Assembly: GCF_000231385.2 (NCBI RefSeq)
Contig: NC_018515.1
Location: 2,500,501-2,564,500 of the forward strand
From: Desulfosporosinus meridiei DSM 13257
GTDB lineage: Bacteria; Bacillota; Desulfitobacteriia; Desulfitobacteriales; Desulfitobacteriaceae
Direction of reading: 5' to 3'
DNA length: 64,000 nucleotides
A program made the position numbers and the translations under genes. Positions 18,073-29,253 of this stretch are shown here, piece by piece (position 1 is the stretch's first letter; the number at the start of each line of letters is the position of its first letter). The notes beneath the pieces were generated by a model. It saw only the letters and a program-made list of their open reading frames with translations. It made no database searches and was not told the origin of the DNA.

Positions 18073-19743
18073 GTGAATAATTACCCATTATATCAAGTGG
18101 ATCAAGTCCTGGACTTGAGAGAATTCATGAAAAATTGCCTAACTAAGTATGCAGAGCGAATTGCCTTTAGGTATAAAGAAAAAGGCCAGGAGATTACAAG
18201 AACCTATCAGGATTTTTACAACGATGTGCAACTTCTGGGGATTTCTCTGCTTAAATTAGGGGTAAATAATCTCAAAGTTGCCGTGATAGGGGAAAATAGT
18301 TATGAGTGGATTGTGACCTATCTTGCCACGGTTAATAGCGGGAATGTTATTGTGCCTCTGGACAAGGAACTAGGCCCCAAGGAAATCAGTGGTATTTTAA
18401 GCGAAACTGAAACCGGAGCCTTGGTTTATTCAGGTCAGTATCAAGAAATTGCTCAAGCAGCAATCAAAGCCCTAGATAGGGACTTAATCTTAATTGAGAC
18501 AGAAAAGGATCCTCAAACTACTAATTCCCTAAGTTTCCGGCAGCTGATTGATCAGGGGAAAAACTATGTGCAGGAAGGCCATCCGGATTTTGCAAGTATC
18601 AAGATCGAGAGAGACCAGCTGGCAGCCATAAACTACACTTCAGGAACGACAGGCTTAAGTAAAGGGGTCATGTTAACCCATCGGAATCTTGTTTCCAATA
18701 CTATCGGGGCTCTGAATAATGTTCAAGTTTATACGACGTCCTTACTGGTTTTGCCCATTCATCATACCTTTGGTTTCACAGCAGGAGTGTTGAGTATGCT
18801 TCATGACGGGACTTGTATCTGCATCAACGGCAGCCAGAAGAGGTTAGCCGGTGATTTGCAGGATTATAAACCAGAGCATCTCTTTTTGGTGCCACTCTAT
18901 GTGGAAACACTATACAAAAAAATCTGGCAGATGGCGAAATCAACCCATAAAGATAAGTTGCTCAAAAATCTTTGCAGGTTGAGTGATACTTTATTAGCTT
19001 TAGGAATTGACCTTCGAAAAATCCTCTTCAGAAATGTACTGGCTGCCTTTGGCGGAGAATTGAAGCTGATAGTCTGCGGCGGGGCACCTCTGGACCCCAA
19101 ATATGTCAAGGGTTTTAGAAGTTTTGGCATTAATGTACTCAACGGCTACGGCATAACAGAATGCTCACCTATTGTAGCAGTCAACCGCAACGAGTATTAC
19201 CGAGACGGCAGTGTTGGAACGGTCTTATCCTGCTGCCAAGTCAAGCTCCACAACCTCAATGAAGATGAGGAAGGGGAGATCCTGGTCAGCGGAGATTGTG
19301 TGATGAAAGGCTATTTTAAGAATGAGCAAGAAACTGACAGAGCTTTCCTGGCTGGGTGGTTTAGGACGGGAGATATTGGCAAACTGGATGCAGACGGATT
19401 TCTATTTATCACCGGCAGGACTAAGAACCTCATCATCTTCAGTAATGGTAAAAACATCTATCCTGAAGAACTGGAAATGCTCTTAATGAATATTCCCTCT
19501 GTTAACGAAGCCTTAGTTTATGCCGAAAGGAATAATGATAATCAAGAAATTCGTATAGTTGCCGAGGTCTATTTAGCTGAAGGATACGGGGAAGGTCAGC
19601 CCCTGGAGAATATTAAGCAAGAACTAGCTAAGGACATTAAACTGCTTAACAAGTCTCTGCCGGCTTACAAAAATATCAGGGAATTTAGAATCAGGCAAAC
19701 TGAATTCGAGAAGACCACCACCAAGAAGATTATCAGGAAATGA
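18073..19743 (+). CDS. AMP-forming fatty acyl-CoA/acyl-ACP synthetase
   Basis: 556 aa from GTG 18073 with GGGG 8 nt upstream. ANL-superfamily motifs are complete: P-loop TSGTTGLSKGVMLTH, GYGITECSP, TGDIGKLDADGFLFITGR, and the C-terminal lysine region KTTTKKIIRK. The enzyme activates a fatty acid to acyl-AMP and transfers it to CoA or ACP. The next gene, 13 bp on, encodes an acyl carrier protein, which favours acyl-ACP synthetase activity (recycling or loading of exogenous fatty acids). It is part of the lipid cluster. Confidence 0.88.
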   Translation: MNNYPLYQVDQVLDLREFMKNCLTKYAERIAFRYKEKGQEITRTYQDFYNDVQLLGISLLKLGVNNLKVAVIGENSYEWIVTYLATVNSGNVIVPLDKELGPKEISGILSETETGALVYSGQYQEIAQAAIKALDRDLILIETEKDPQTTNSLSFRQLIDQGKNYVQEGHPDFASIKIERDQLAAINYTSGTTGLSKGVMLTHRNLVSNTIGALNNVQVYTTSLLVLPIHHTFGFTAGVLSMLHDGTCICINGSQKRLAGDLQDYKPEHLFLVPLYVETLYKKIWQMAKSTHKDKLLKNLCRLSDTLLALGIDLRKILFRNVLAAFGGELKLIVCGGAPLDPKYVKGFRSFGINVLNGYGITECSPIVAVNRNEYYRDGSVGTVLSCCQVKLHNLNEDEEGEILVSGDCVMKGYFKNEQETDRAFLAGWFRTGDIGKLDADGFLFITGRTKNLIIFSNGKNIYPEELEMLLMNIPSVNEALVYAERNNDNQEIRIVAEVYLAEGYGEGQPLENIKQELAKDIKLLNKSLPAYKNIREFRIRQTEFEKTTTKKIIRK

Positions 19744-19756
19744 GGGGAATTAAGCT

Positions 19757-19999
19757 ATGTTTAATCAAGTCGTGGCAATCATCACGAAATACCAAGATGC
19801 TAACCTTGAGAAAATTCATAAGGACAGTCATTTAATCCATGATTTATCCTTAAACTCCTTAGAGATAGTGGAAATGGTCTGTGATCTTGAAGAATCCTTT
19901 GGCATTGAGATTCCCGATGCCCACATCAGCCAATTCAAAACAATTGGGGATATCTTAGAATACCTAGACCAAAGGACACACCAACAAGTTCTAAGCTAA
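19757..19999 (+). CDS. Acyl carrier protein
   Basis: 80 aa, acidic, with the four-helix ACP layout. The phosphopantetheine attachment site is the Ser in SLNSLEIVEMVCDLEESFG; the usual Asp before this Ser is replaced by Asn, as in some dedicated carrier proteins. It probably serves the acyl-activating enzyme immediately upstream rather than housekeeping fatty-acid synthesis, whose ACP gene normally sits with fab genes. Good ribosome-binding site (GAGGGGAA) before the ATG. Confidence 0.87.
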   Translation: MFNQVVAIITKYQDANLEKIHKDSHLIHDLSLNSLEIVEMVCDLEESFGIEIPDAHISQFKTIGDILEYLDQRTHQQVLS

Positions 20000-20019
20000 G
20001 AGAGAGGGAGGGGTTGGCC

Positions 20020-20628
20020 TTGAAGAGAAAATTCGTTTATCTAAAGTACCTGAATATCCCCAATACCATCACCGGATGCTCTTTGGCTATCGGCTTTATC
20101 AGCTTGACCCTGATTTTCCAGCAAGAGCTTAAGCTTGCTTTAACTCTTTACGCCTTCACCCTCTTGCTCGACCGGCTTGATGGAATTGCCGCCCGGAAAT
20201 TCGGGATGGAATCAGACTTTGGCAAAGAACTGGACAGTTTGGCAGACTTCTTCAACTTTTGCATCGTGCCTGCCATTATCTCCTATTTCCTGGGGGTGAA
20301 CTCTGTTTTGTCGGTTCTGATTCTGATCGCCTATATCCTCTCGGGTGTAAGCAGACTGGCCCATTTCAATCTTGAGGGGATGGAGGAAATTGAGGGCAAA
20401 AAGTATTTTTCAGGGATTCCCACGACCCTGGCAGCAAGCTGGTTCTTGATTACTCTTTCTTTGCTGGAACTCTTCAATCTCCGGCATTTTCATGCTGTTT
20501 TGCCCCTGTTTTTTGGCGCTTTAGCTGTTTTGATGATTGCCCCTTTGCAGTGCAACAAAAATGGCCTGCTGGTTAAGTCCTTATACCTGTTAATCCCGAC
20601 AGTAATCCTTTGTCTATGGTTATTTTAG
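20020..20628 (+). CDS. CDP-alcohol phosphatidyltransferase (probable phosphatidylserine synthase)
   Basis: 202 aa with about six membrane segments. The CDP-alcohol phosphotransferase motif DGx2ARx8Gx3Dx3D is perfect (DGIAARKFGMESDFG then KELDSLAD). The sequence after it (LADFFNFCIVPAI) and the overall length resemble bacterial type II phosphatidylserine synthases (PssA); a phosphatidylglycerophosphate synthase is less likely. TTG 20020 is favoured over TTG 20014 because GGGAGGGG at 20006-20013 would leave no spacer for the latter. It closes the lipid cluster, taking the CDP-diacylglycerol made by CdsA. Confidence 0.85.
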   Translation: MKRKFVYLKYLNIPNTITGCSLAIGFISLTLIFQQELKLALTLYAFTLLLDRLDGIAARKFGMESDFGKELDSLADFFNFCIVPAIISYFLGVNSVLSVLILIAYILSGVSRLAHFNLEGMEEIEGKKYFSGIPTTLAASWFLITLSLLELFNLRHFHAVLPLFFGALAVLMIAPLQCNKNGLLVKSLYLLIPTVILCLWLF

Positions 20629-20766
20629 CAAAGGATTGCAAGCTTTTCGCAAAGGATTATTGGCAAAGGGATTATTACAACTCACGATCAATTATGAACC
20701 AGGTAATATCTGGTTGACGGCTCAAAACGCAAAAATTAATTGAGATGAGAGGACAGGAAAAGAAGT

Positions 20767-21984
20767 ATGCTTTATAGAGAAATGGGCAATTCAGGCGACA
20801 AGGTTTCCATTCTTGGTTATGGCTGCATGCGTTTTCAGGAAATCAACGGGAGAATCGATGCCCAGCGCACAGAAAGGCAGCTGCTTCAGGCGATTGATAG
20901 CGGTGTCAATTATTTTGATACGGCTTATGTCTATCATAGCGGGAAAAGCGAAAGCTTTTTGGGTGAGGTGTTTTCCAAGGGAATTAGAAACAAAGTTAAA
21001 ATCGCCACTAAGCTGCCAACCTATCTGATCCAGTCCCGGCGAGGAATGGAAGAGGTTCTGGAAACCCAGTTAAAAAGACTTAAGACAGATCGGATCGACT
21101 ATTACCTCCTGCACATGCTGACGGACTTTGCTTCCTGGGAAAAAATGAAAAACCTAGGGATTCTGGATTTTCTGCAAAGAGCCCGGAGGGACGGCAAGAT
21201 CATTCATACTGGCTTTTCCTTTCACGGGGACAGAGAGAATTTCAAGCTGATTGTCGATGACTATGACTGGGACATGTGCCAAATCCAGTACAATTATCTT
21301 GACGAATATTATCAGGCGGGAACTGAAGGCCTTCAGTACGCGGCTGCCAAAGGGCTGGGTGTGGTTGTCATGGAACCCCTCCGGGGAGGAAGATTAGTGG
21401 GCAGGATACCTGCGGAGGTTGAAAGAATCTGGAGTTGCGCCGAAATAGCAAGGACACCTGCTGAATGGGCTTTGCGCTGGGTGTGGGACCACCCCGAAGT
21501 GACGATGTTGTTGTCAGGGATGAATGAAGAAGCGCATATTAGTGACAATATCCGAACAGCAGGGGAGGCTTATCCGAATTCCTTAACACAGGAAGAACTG
21601 GCTGTGGTGGACAGAGTTAAGGAGGCTTATCAACAACTGCTCAAGATTGGCTGCACAGGCTGCAGATATTGTCTGCCTTGTCCGTCAGGTGTCGATATTC
21701 CAAACTGCCTGGGGATTTATAATGATAAGCATCTTTTTCAGACCAAACGGACAAAAATCCATTACTTTCTCCTGACAAGCGGTTTGGTCGGGGGGATACC
21801 CAGCCATGCCTCACTCTGCAGTGGTTGTGGAAAGTGTGAGAAAGTATGTCCCCAGCAGCTACCGATCCGGAGTCATTTGCAGGATGTTGTGAGGACGATG
21901 GAATACCCGGCTATGAAGCAATTGACTAGGCTTATTCATTGGGGGATTAAGGGATTAAATATTGTGAAGAGAAAAAAGGATTAA
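20767..21984 (+). CDS. Aldo/keto reductase with C-terminal ferredoxin-like domain
   Basis: 405 aa. The first ~280 residues are an AKR barrel with catalytic context DTAYVYHSGKSE (Asp/Tyr), KIATKLP (Lys) and YYLLHML (His). The C-terminal ~120 residues hold two Cys clusters, CTGCRYCLPCPSGVDIPNC and CSGCGKCEKVCP, for [4Fe-4S] binding. Such fused proteins are common in anaerobes and are annotated as oxidoreductases of unknown substrate. It starts 138 bp after the lipid cluster and may be a separate unit; a role in reducing a fatty aldehyde is possible but unsupported. Confidence 0.85.
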   Translation: MLYREMGNSGDKVSILGYGCMRFQEINGRIDAQRTERQLLQAIDSGVNYFDTAYVYHSGKSESFLGEVFSKGIRNKVKIATKLPTYLIQSRRGMEEVLETQLKRLKTDRIDYYLLHMLTDFASWEKMKNLGILDFLQRARRDGKIIHTGFSFHGDRENFKLIVDDYDWDMCQIQYNYLDEYYQAGTEGLQYAAAKGLGVVVMEPLRGGRLVGRIPAEVERIWSCAEIARTPAEWALRWVWDHPEVTMLLSGMNEEAHISDNIRTAGEAYPNSLTQEELAVVDRVKEAYQQLLKIGCTGCRYCLPCPSGVDIPNCLGIYNDKHLFQTKRTKIHYFLLTSGLVGGIPSHASLCSGCGKCEKVCPQQLPIRSHLQDVVRTMEYPAMKQLTRLIHWGIKGLNIVKRKKD

Positions 21985-22264
21985 GCTTGTGCACCTTAAA
22001 GTTTATGGGGGGTATATTGATGTTGACATTTAATGGTGTAAGTCAAACTACTCGAAGTAGCTTCAAAATAAAGCAATTATGCGTCAGGTGAACAGTGGTT
22101 GACAATATAAGGTATATTGTTAGTCTTCTAGCTGGGTCAGAGGTATCCCTATCAACCATATCTATATTGTGATAGATATATGCCCAGCAGAGTGGAGATG
22201 GTATACAGATGATACAAACCTGGTTTAGATATGTAAAAAGCACCCAAATTGAGTGCTTGTATGC
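21985..22264. other. Non-coding stretch with dyads
   Basis: No reading frame to support. Two short dyads are visible: ACAATATA/TATATTGT around 22102-22120, and ATATCTAT (22158-22165) with ATAGATAT (22172-22179) across a 6-nt loop. A short hairpin (AAGCAC/GTGCTT, ~22239-22259) just precedes the toxin promoter. Confidence 0.5.
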
Positions 22265-22270
22265 TATAAT
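22263..22270 (+). promoter_or_regulatory. Extended -10 promoter of the holin-like toxin gene
   Basis: TGC followed by TATAAT at 22265-22270 forms an extended -10 element. The same region is conserved in the second copy (TTATAATTT near 42642). No good -35 box at 17 bp, as expected for an extended -10 promoter. The transcript would have a ~55-nt leader. Confidence 0.5.
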
Positions 22271-22304
22271 TTACCTATAACAGAAAAAGGCTTGCAGGGC
22301 GGTC

Positions 22305-22331
22305 GGCATTCCTCCGAAGGGAGGTGATGCC
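22305..22331 (+). promoter_or_regulatory. Hairpin sequestering the toxin ribosome-binding site
   Basis: GGCATTCCTCC at 22305-22315 can pair with GGAGGTGATGCC ending at 22331, hiding the Shine-Dalgarno GGGAGG (22319-22324) immediately before the ATG. The second copy keeps the same pairing around 42682-42708. Such masking is typical of type I toxin mRNAs. Confidence 0.55.
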
Positions 22332-22415
22332 ATGGAAGTATACCAGACTTTGATGCTGATGATTTCATTTGCAACATTGGTGGTGTTAATACTTTCATTC
22401 CATAAACGGAAATAG
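22332..22415 (+). CDS. Holin-like type I toxin peptide, copy 1
   Basis: A 27-aa peptide (MEVYQTLMLMISFATLVV then LILSFHKRK) with one hydrophobic helix and a basic tail, matching the putative holin-like toxin family (related to TxpA/BsrG-type membrane toxins). Strong ribosome-binding site GGGAGGTGATGCC. It is below the size limit of ordinary gene callers. An inverted repeat (22407-22447) overlaps the stop codon, and a conserved promoter on the opposite strand (~22524-22532) would make an antisense RNA across the 3' end. Nearly identical to copy 2 at 42709. Confidence 0.75.
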   Translation: MEVYQTLMLMISFATLVVLILSFHKRK

Positions 22416-22517
22416 ACCGCCTCTCAACAAAGGTTCGGTCTATTCCGCACTTTTGACGCCGACCGCTCTTTAAGCGGCTGTTATATTGGAGTCATGCCTG
22501 TAACATGACTCCTCTTT
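22407..22517 (-). ncRNA. Predicted antisense antitoxin RNA for toxin copy 1
   Basis: On the minus strand an extended -10 (TGG-TATACT, 22524-22532) would start an RNA near 22517 running toward the toxin 3' end. It would pass a conserved hairpin and stop at the bidirectional stem 22407-22447. The same layout, including the -10, is preserved in copy 2. RNA ends are estimates. Confidence 0.45.
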
Positions 22518-22646
22518 GCTTATAGTATACCACAGTTGATTCAAAGTATCACTATTTTAGAATGATCGCCGATGTTTCTAAATCTGTTAAAAGGTAGTTT
22601 TATGGAGAAATACTGCGTTGTGTAACAATTAAAAGGATGGTAATAA

Positions 22647-23276
22647 ATGGAGATTGATAGCATTATTTTTGATTTAGACGGCACACTTTGGAATTCCATG
22701 GCAGGAATTTGTGAGGCCTGGCAAACGGTCTTAGCCAACTATCCTAATCTTACAAAAGGAGTAACCCCTGAAGATATGCAAGGCTGCATGGGGCTGCCAA
22801 TGGATGAAATAGGTGAAAAGTTGTTCCCGGAATTAGATAAAGCTGGTCAAAAGAAATTAATGAAAGAATTCTGTGAAACAGAACAAGCTCATTTAGAGAA
22901 ACATGGCGGAATGTTATACCCTAAATTAGAAGAAACTCTTAAAAAGTTAGCTCAAAAATACAAATTGTTCATAGTTAGTAATTGTCAGGATGGCTATATC
23001 CAAGCCTTCTTTAAGGCCCACAGCTTAAATAAATACTTCAGTGATTTTGAATGTTGGGGTGTAACAGGGCTGTCGAAAGGGGAAACCAACAAAATCCTCA
23101 TAGCAAGAAATGAACTGAAAAAACCTATTTATGTAGGAGATACCATGGGAGATGCCCAGTCAGCCAAAGTGGCGGAAATTCCGTTTGTATATGCCAGATA
23201 TGGCTTTGGTAAGGTTGAAGAGTATGATTATGTGATTGATTACTTTGAAGAATTGTTAACGATAATATTCGCCTGA
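22647..23276 (+). CDS. HAD-family phosphatase
   Basis: 209 aa with all four HAD motifs: DLDGTLWNS (motif I, nucleophile and acid Asp), VSNCQDG (motif II), the Lys in GLSKGETNK (motif III) and YVGDTMGDAQSA (motif IV). A helical cap follows motif I, as in phosphoglycolate phosphatase and beta-phosphoglucomutase-like proteins. Substrate unknown. An ~80-bp duplicate of its 5' part is found at 33094-33172. The start follows AAAAGGATGG. Confidence 0.87.
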   Translation: MEIDSIIFDLDGTLWNSMAGICEAWQTVLANYPNLTKGVTPEDMQGCMGLPMDEIGEKLFPELDKAGQKKLMKEFCETEQAHLEKHGGMLYPKLEETLKKLAQKYKLFIVSNCQDGYIQAFFKAHSLNKYFSDFECWGVTGLSKGETNKILIARNELKKPIYVGDTMGDAQSAKVAEIPFVYARYGFGKVEEYDYVIDYFEELLTIIFA

Positions 23277-23383
23277 AAAACTGAACACTGTAGACTCTGC
23301 TACCGTGACTGTGAAATGACCGTTTCGGAGTTGCCTTATAGGTCTATAGAATAAAATAGGGCCTCCTTATGAAGCCCCGTGCG

Positions 23384-23719
23384 TTAGTTGTTTTGAGTAA
23401 TGTATCGCATGTATGCATTCAGGATATTTGTATAATCGCCGGGATGAAGTGTTCCTATCTTAAATACTAGTTGCGAATGATCTAAAATTTGAGTCTTTGA
23501 AACTCGAGCAGTCGATTTAAAGTTCAAGTTTGCATATTGCCAATAGTTAATACGAATATCATATTTGTCATTGGGACGAGGAGGCGTTTTAGTTACTTTT
23601 ACCACTAAAACAATAAGACGCTCCACGTCAAGAATTATGACTGGTCGAGAACGGAATACGGAATCATCTTCTTCAAGAGGAAACTTTGCAAACCAGACAT
23701 CGCCATTTATGATGGTCAT
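23384..23719 (-). CDS. PemK/MazF-like toxin
   Basis: 111 aa beginning IINGDVWFAKFPLEEDDSVF, then RSRPVIILD, the strand pattern of PemK-type endoribonuclease folds. The family cleaves mRNA, often at short sequences; here the residues between strands differ from classic MazF, so activity is uncertain. It overlaps the upstream antitoxin gene by 4 bp (ATGA), showing translational coupling. Stand-alone pair on the minus strand between a HAD gene and a LysR gene. Confidence 0.75.
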   Translation of the reverse strand: MTIINGDVWFAKFPLEEDDSVFRSRPVIILDVERLIVLVVKVTKTPPRPNDKYDIRINYWQYANLNFKSTARVSKTQILDHSQLVFKIGTLHPGDYTNILNAYMRYITQNN

Positions 23720-23943
23720 TTCTTTTTAAGGTCTTCGTACATTTTATCCCATTCTTCCTCATCACGCCAAGGATCATCTTTTGGGATAACAGTAAGACCG
23801 GATTCATTAATTACGGTGTTGGATTTTGCTATTTTATAGAGAAGTTCTTTGTTTTTGTTTATGAAGTCAGTGAAGGTTGTTTCCTCTTTTTTCTGAGGTA
23901 TTGGCATTTTATCCATCTCCTCATGATTTGTTTTCTTATCCAT
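23716..23943 (-). CDS. Probable antitoxin partner of the PemK-like toxin
   Basis: 75 aa, highly charged, no recognised DNA-binding motif. Its position directly before the toxin with a 4-bp overlap, small size and acidic C-terminus (DPWRDEEEWDKMYEDLKKK) suggest the toxin-neutralising partner. The ATG at 23943 is preferred because GGAGATGG lies about 8 nt upstream; a longer in-frame version from 23973 has no such site. Confidence 0.65.
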   Translation of the reverse strand: MDKKTNHEEMDKMPIPQKKEETTFTDFINKNKELLYKIAKSNTVINESGLTVIPKDDPWRDEEEWDKMYEDLKKK

Positions 23944-24278
23944 ATCATACCATCTCCGATAAGGTTGTTTCAATCAGTATTATGCCCGTTTTTAGAAAAT
24001 AGAAGGTTTTTGCTTGATAAGTACAAATTAATGGTTATTTTTTCAGCACGGCCACTACGCATAACTTCTAGAGATTAATGAAGTTCGTTGATACCCCGCC
24101 AGGGACGATGTCTGCTTGGAATGAGGCAGGAGTTATGAGCTATGAACCTATATTAATAATCCCCATAGAAATTCAGATTCAGTCCTAAACAAAAATAAAA
24201 TCTGACAAGGCATATAGAGCCAAGTCAGACTAAATTATTTATGATTCAAAGCTAATCAATTTTAACAATTTACATTTT

Positions 24279-25247
24279 CTATTTAGACGCAATTAAATGT
24301 GGTTTAATGACCGGTTTCGCTAAGTCAGAATCATCATTAGTTAAAATTCTCCGAATCAAATCCCGATTAGTTAACAGGTTGATTAAGATATTCTCCTCTT
24401 TAGTTTTCTTAATGTGGGCACCTGTGAGAATATTAAGGGGGCGATAAAGGGGGTTGTCTTCTATTTGTAATGTCTTAAAAACTTTTTGATCACTTTCTTT
24501 GCTAACAGTTAAGGCAGAAATGATGGTTATACCTAGTCCGGCAGCTACGGCATGTTTGATCGCTTGAGTACTTCCTAACTCCATTGCTATATTTAACTGC
24601 TCAGGATCAAGTCCGCTCTGCTTTAGCATAATCTCCATCACCTTACGAGTTCCGGAACCCTCTTCTCGGGTCAAGATGCGCTCGTTCATGAGTTCATCGA
24701 GTCTAATAGTTTTTCTCGCTGCCCAGGGATGGAAATTAGGAATAACAACTACCAACTGATCTTCCCAGAAACTTTTAACATTTAGATTTTTGTTCTTGCC
24801 CACAGGCCCCTCAATCAAACCAATATGCATATTTTTCTCTAAGATATCTTGGGATATGGATTCAGTATTGGCGATTTTAACCTTAAACTCAACTTCCGGA
24901 TGAATTCTGTGCAAAAATGTTATGAGATGCGGAAGTATATATTCGCCGATGGTCAAGGTTGCGCCGAGACTGATTATTTTTTTCTGATTCTTAGTTAGAG
25001 CATCTATCGCCTCTTTGGCAGAGGTTAAGGTATCCAGAACACTTTGAACATAACCGTAGAAGACTTTGCCCTCTTTTGTTAAACTTACGCCTTTATTTGA
25101 TCTGTTAAAAAATTCTGCACCATATTCTCTTTCTAGGCTCTTGATTTGTACAGTAACGGATGGTTGACTTATATGAAGTTTCTTAGCAGATAACGAAATA
25201 TTGTTAGTTTTAGCTACTTCCTGAAATACAAGCAAGCGTTCATCCAT
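24279..25247 (-). CDS. LysR-family transcriptional regulator
   Basis: 322 aa. N-terminal winged HTH (LLVFQEVAKTNNISLSAKKL then HISQPSVTVQIKSLE) and a C-terminal LysR substrate-binding domain with a typical GAAVAAGLGI-like stretch (KHAVAAGLGITIISALTV). The ribosome-binding site AAGGGAGATCG is close to the ATG. The binding domain resembles the CysL/YeiE subgroup, but the inducer cannot be named. The upstream region has a cluster of GACA/TGTC half-sites that may be its operator; a GNAT gene follows in the divergent direction. Confidence 0.87.
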   Translation of the reverse strand: MDERLLVFQEVAKTNNISLSAKKLHISQPSVTVQIKSLEREYGAEFFNRSNKGVSLTKEGKVFYGYVQSVLDTLTSAKEAIDALTKNQKKIISLGATLTIGEYILPHLITFLHRIHPEVEFKVKIANTESISQDILEKNMHIGLIEGPVGKNKNLNVKSFWEDQLVVVIPNFHPWAARKTIRLDELMNERILTREEGSGTRKVMEIMLKQSGLDPEQLNIAMELGSTQAIKHAVAAGLGITIISALTVSKESDQKVFKTLQIEDNPLYRPLNILTGAHIKKTKEENILINLLTNRDLIRRILTNDDSDLAKPVIKPHLIASK

Positions 25248-25463
25248 AATACGATCTCCCTTCGCCGTAAGCTAATCCAAACACTGATAATTTTATCCAG
25301 TATTAATCCTAAGTGTATCTAAATCTCCATATGAATTTCCTATCTATGACCAGATAAATATCAGCATTACTAACCACTGCATCCACATAAACCACCCAAT
25401 TATAAGGCTTTAACTCTATAATAAAAAATAGCACATTACCTTGAGCATTACTGTCGTTAATTT

Positions 25464-25491
25464 GACAAATCATTTGTCGTTTTTTCGACAA
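25464..25491. promoter_or_regulatory. Candidate LysR operator (overlapping dyads)
   Basis: GACAAAT (25464-25470), one base, ATTTGTC (25472-25478) is a perfect dyad. TTGTCG (25474-25479) also pairs with CGACAA (25486-25491). A further TGTC lies at ~25452. They lie ~215 bp upstream of the lysR start, in the divergent intergenic region. Confidence 0.3.
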
Positions 25492-25680
25492 TACTCTACT
25501 AAAGGAAGAACGAGCACAATTCATCATCGATAGGGATATCAAGGGAATGACCAACAGTTATCGGACTCAAGGAGCAAAATAAAGGTAAATACATATTGTT
25601 AGGCGAATAATAACCTGACCGTAGTAGGATTAAGCGTAGGAAAGATTGCCAGTTTTCTATAAATGAGAGGGAGTGTCGGT

Positions 25681-26175
25681 TTGCTAATCAGAAAAGCAGC
25701 GTATGAGGATTTAAATATAATCCTAGAAATATTTAAGAATGCGATTAAGGTAATGAACGACAACAATATTAACCAATGGGATGACCTTTACCCGACTTCT
25801 ACAGATCTCGAACAAGACATATTAAATGGACAAATGTATGTTGGAATTAAAGATGGCGAAATAGCTTCAGCCTTAGTGATTAATAATGAATGTGAAGAAG
25901 AGTATAAGTATGGCAACTGGGGATCTGACAATGACAAGTTTGCTGTTGTTCATCGACTGTGTGTTAACCCAAACTACCAAAATAAAAAAATTGGGAAAGC
26001 CACTATGATAAAGATAGAAGAGATATTAAAGACAGAGGGAATTCAATCTATAAGATTAGACACGTTTTCTCTAAATCCATATGCCTTAAAAATGTATCAG
26101 ACTCTTGGATATCAAAAGGTTGGAGAAGTGAAGTGGAGAAAAGGATTATTTTATTTATTTGAGAAGCAATTATAA
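25681..26175 (+). CDS. GNAT-family N-acetyltransferase
   Basis: 164 aa from TTG 25681; GAGAGGGA sits 8 nt upstream and would be inside the gene if ATG 25663 were used. GNAT motif A is clear (HRLCVNPNYQNKKIGKATM), with the preceding strands and the C-terminal YQTLGYQKVGEV typical of the fold. It transfers acetyl from acetyl-CoA to an unknown amine. Confidence 0.85.
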   Translation: MLIRKAAYEDLNIILEIFKNAIKVMNDNNINQWDDLYPTSTDLEQDILNGQMYVGIKDGEIASALVINNECEEEYKYGNWGSDNDKFAVVHRLCVNPNYQNKKIGKATMIKIEEILKTEGIQSIRLDTFSLNPYALKMYQTLGYQKVGEVKWRKGLFYLFEKQL

Positions 26176-26354
26176 AAAAGGACTTTTTGTTTAACATTAT
26201 TCTGATACCACCCAGTAGGATTTTAATTGCACCCACATGGCAAGGATTTTAATTTAAGCCGATAATTGCCGGTGGGAGTTAAGGACGGAAAAACGTCTCT
26301 CTTGCTTAGTTTATTATTTTCGAATTTGAGCAGACCTTTAAAATAGTGCGGACA

Positions 26355-26411
26355 AAGATAGACCTGACAAAAGGGCTGGTTTTCTGCCAGCCCTTTTGTC
26401 AGGTCTATCTT
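26355..26411. terminator. 25-bp perfect hairpin
   Basis: Arms 26355-26379 and 26387-26411 are fully complementary around a TTTTCTG loop. The stretch 26176-26538 otherwise holds only an extended -10 (TGCTATAAT, 26475-26483) likely serving the downstream phosphotransferase gene. Confidence 0.6.
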
Positions 26412-26490
26412 CTTACACTTTCATTATAACATATAAAAAATTGTAAATGCAGACTATTTGTTACCATTTGCTACTGCTATAATGCAATAG

Positions 26491-29163
<2,673 letters not shown>

Positions 29164-29253
29164 CGAGGAAGGAGCTAATGTATATCCTCCATCATTGGCT
29201 CCTCCATAATAGCAGCTTTCAGTTTCAGTCCCGCCCGAAAGGCAGATGATTTA

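Noticed and set aside
22603-22626. Seven-codon ORF after toxin copy 1
   Set aside because: Only a leftover of the flank shared with the GGDEF gene start; too short to support.
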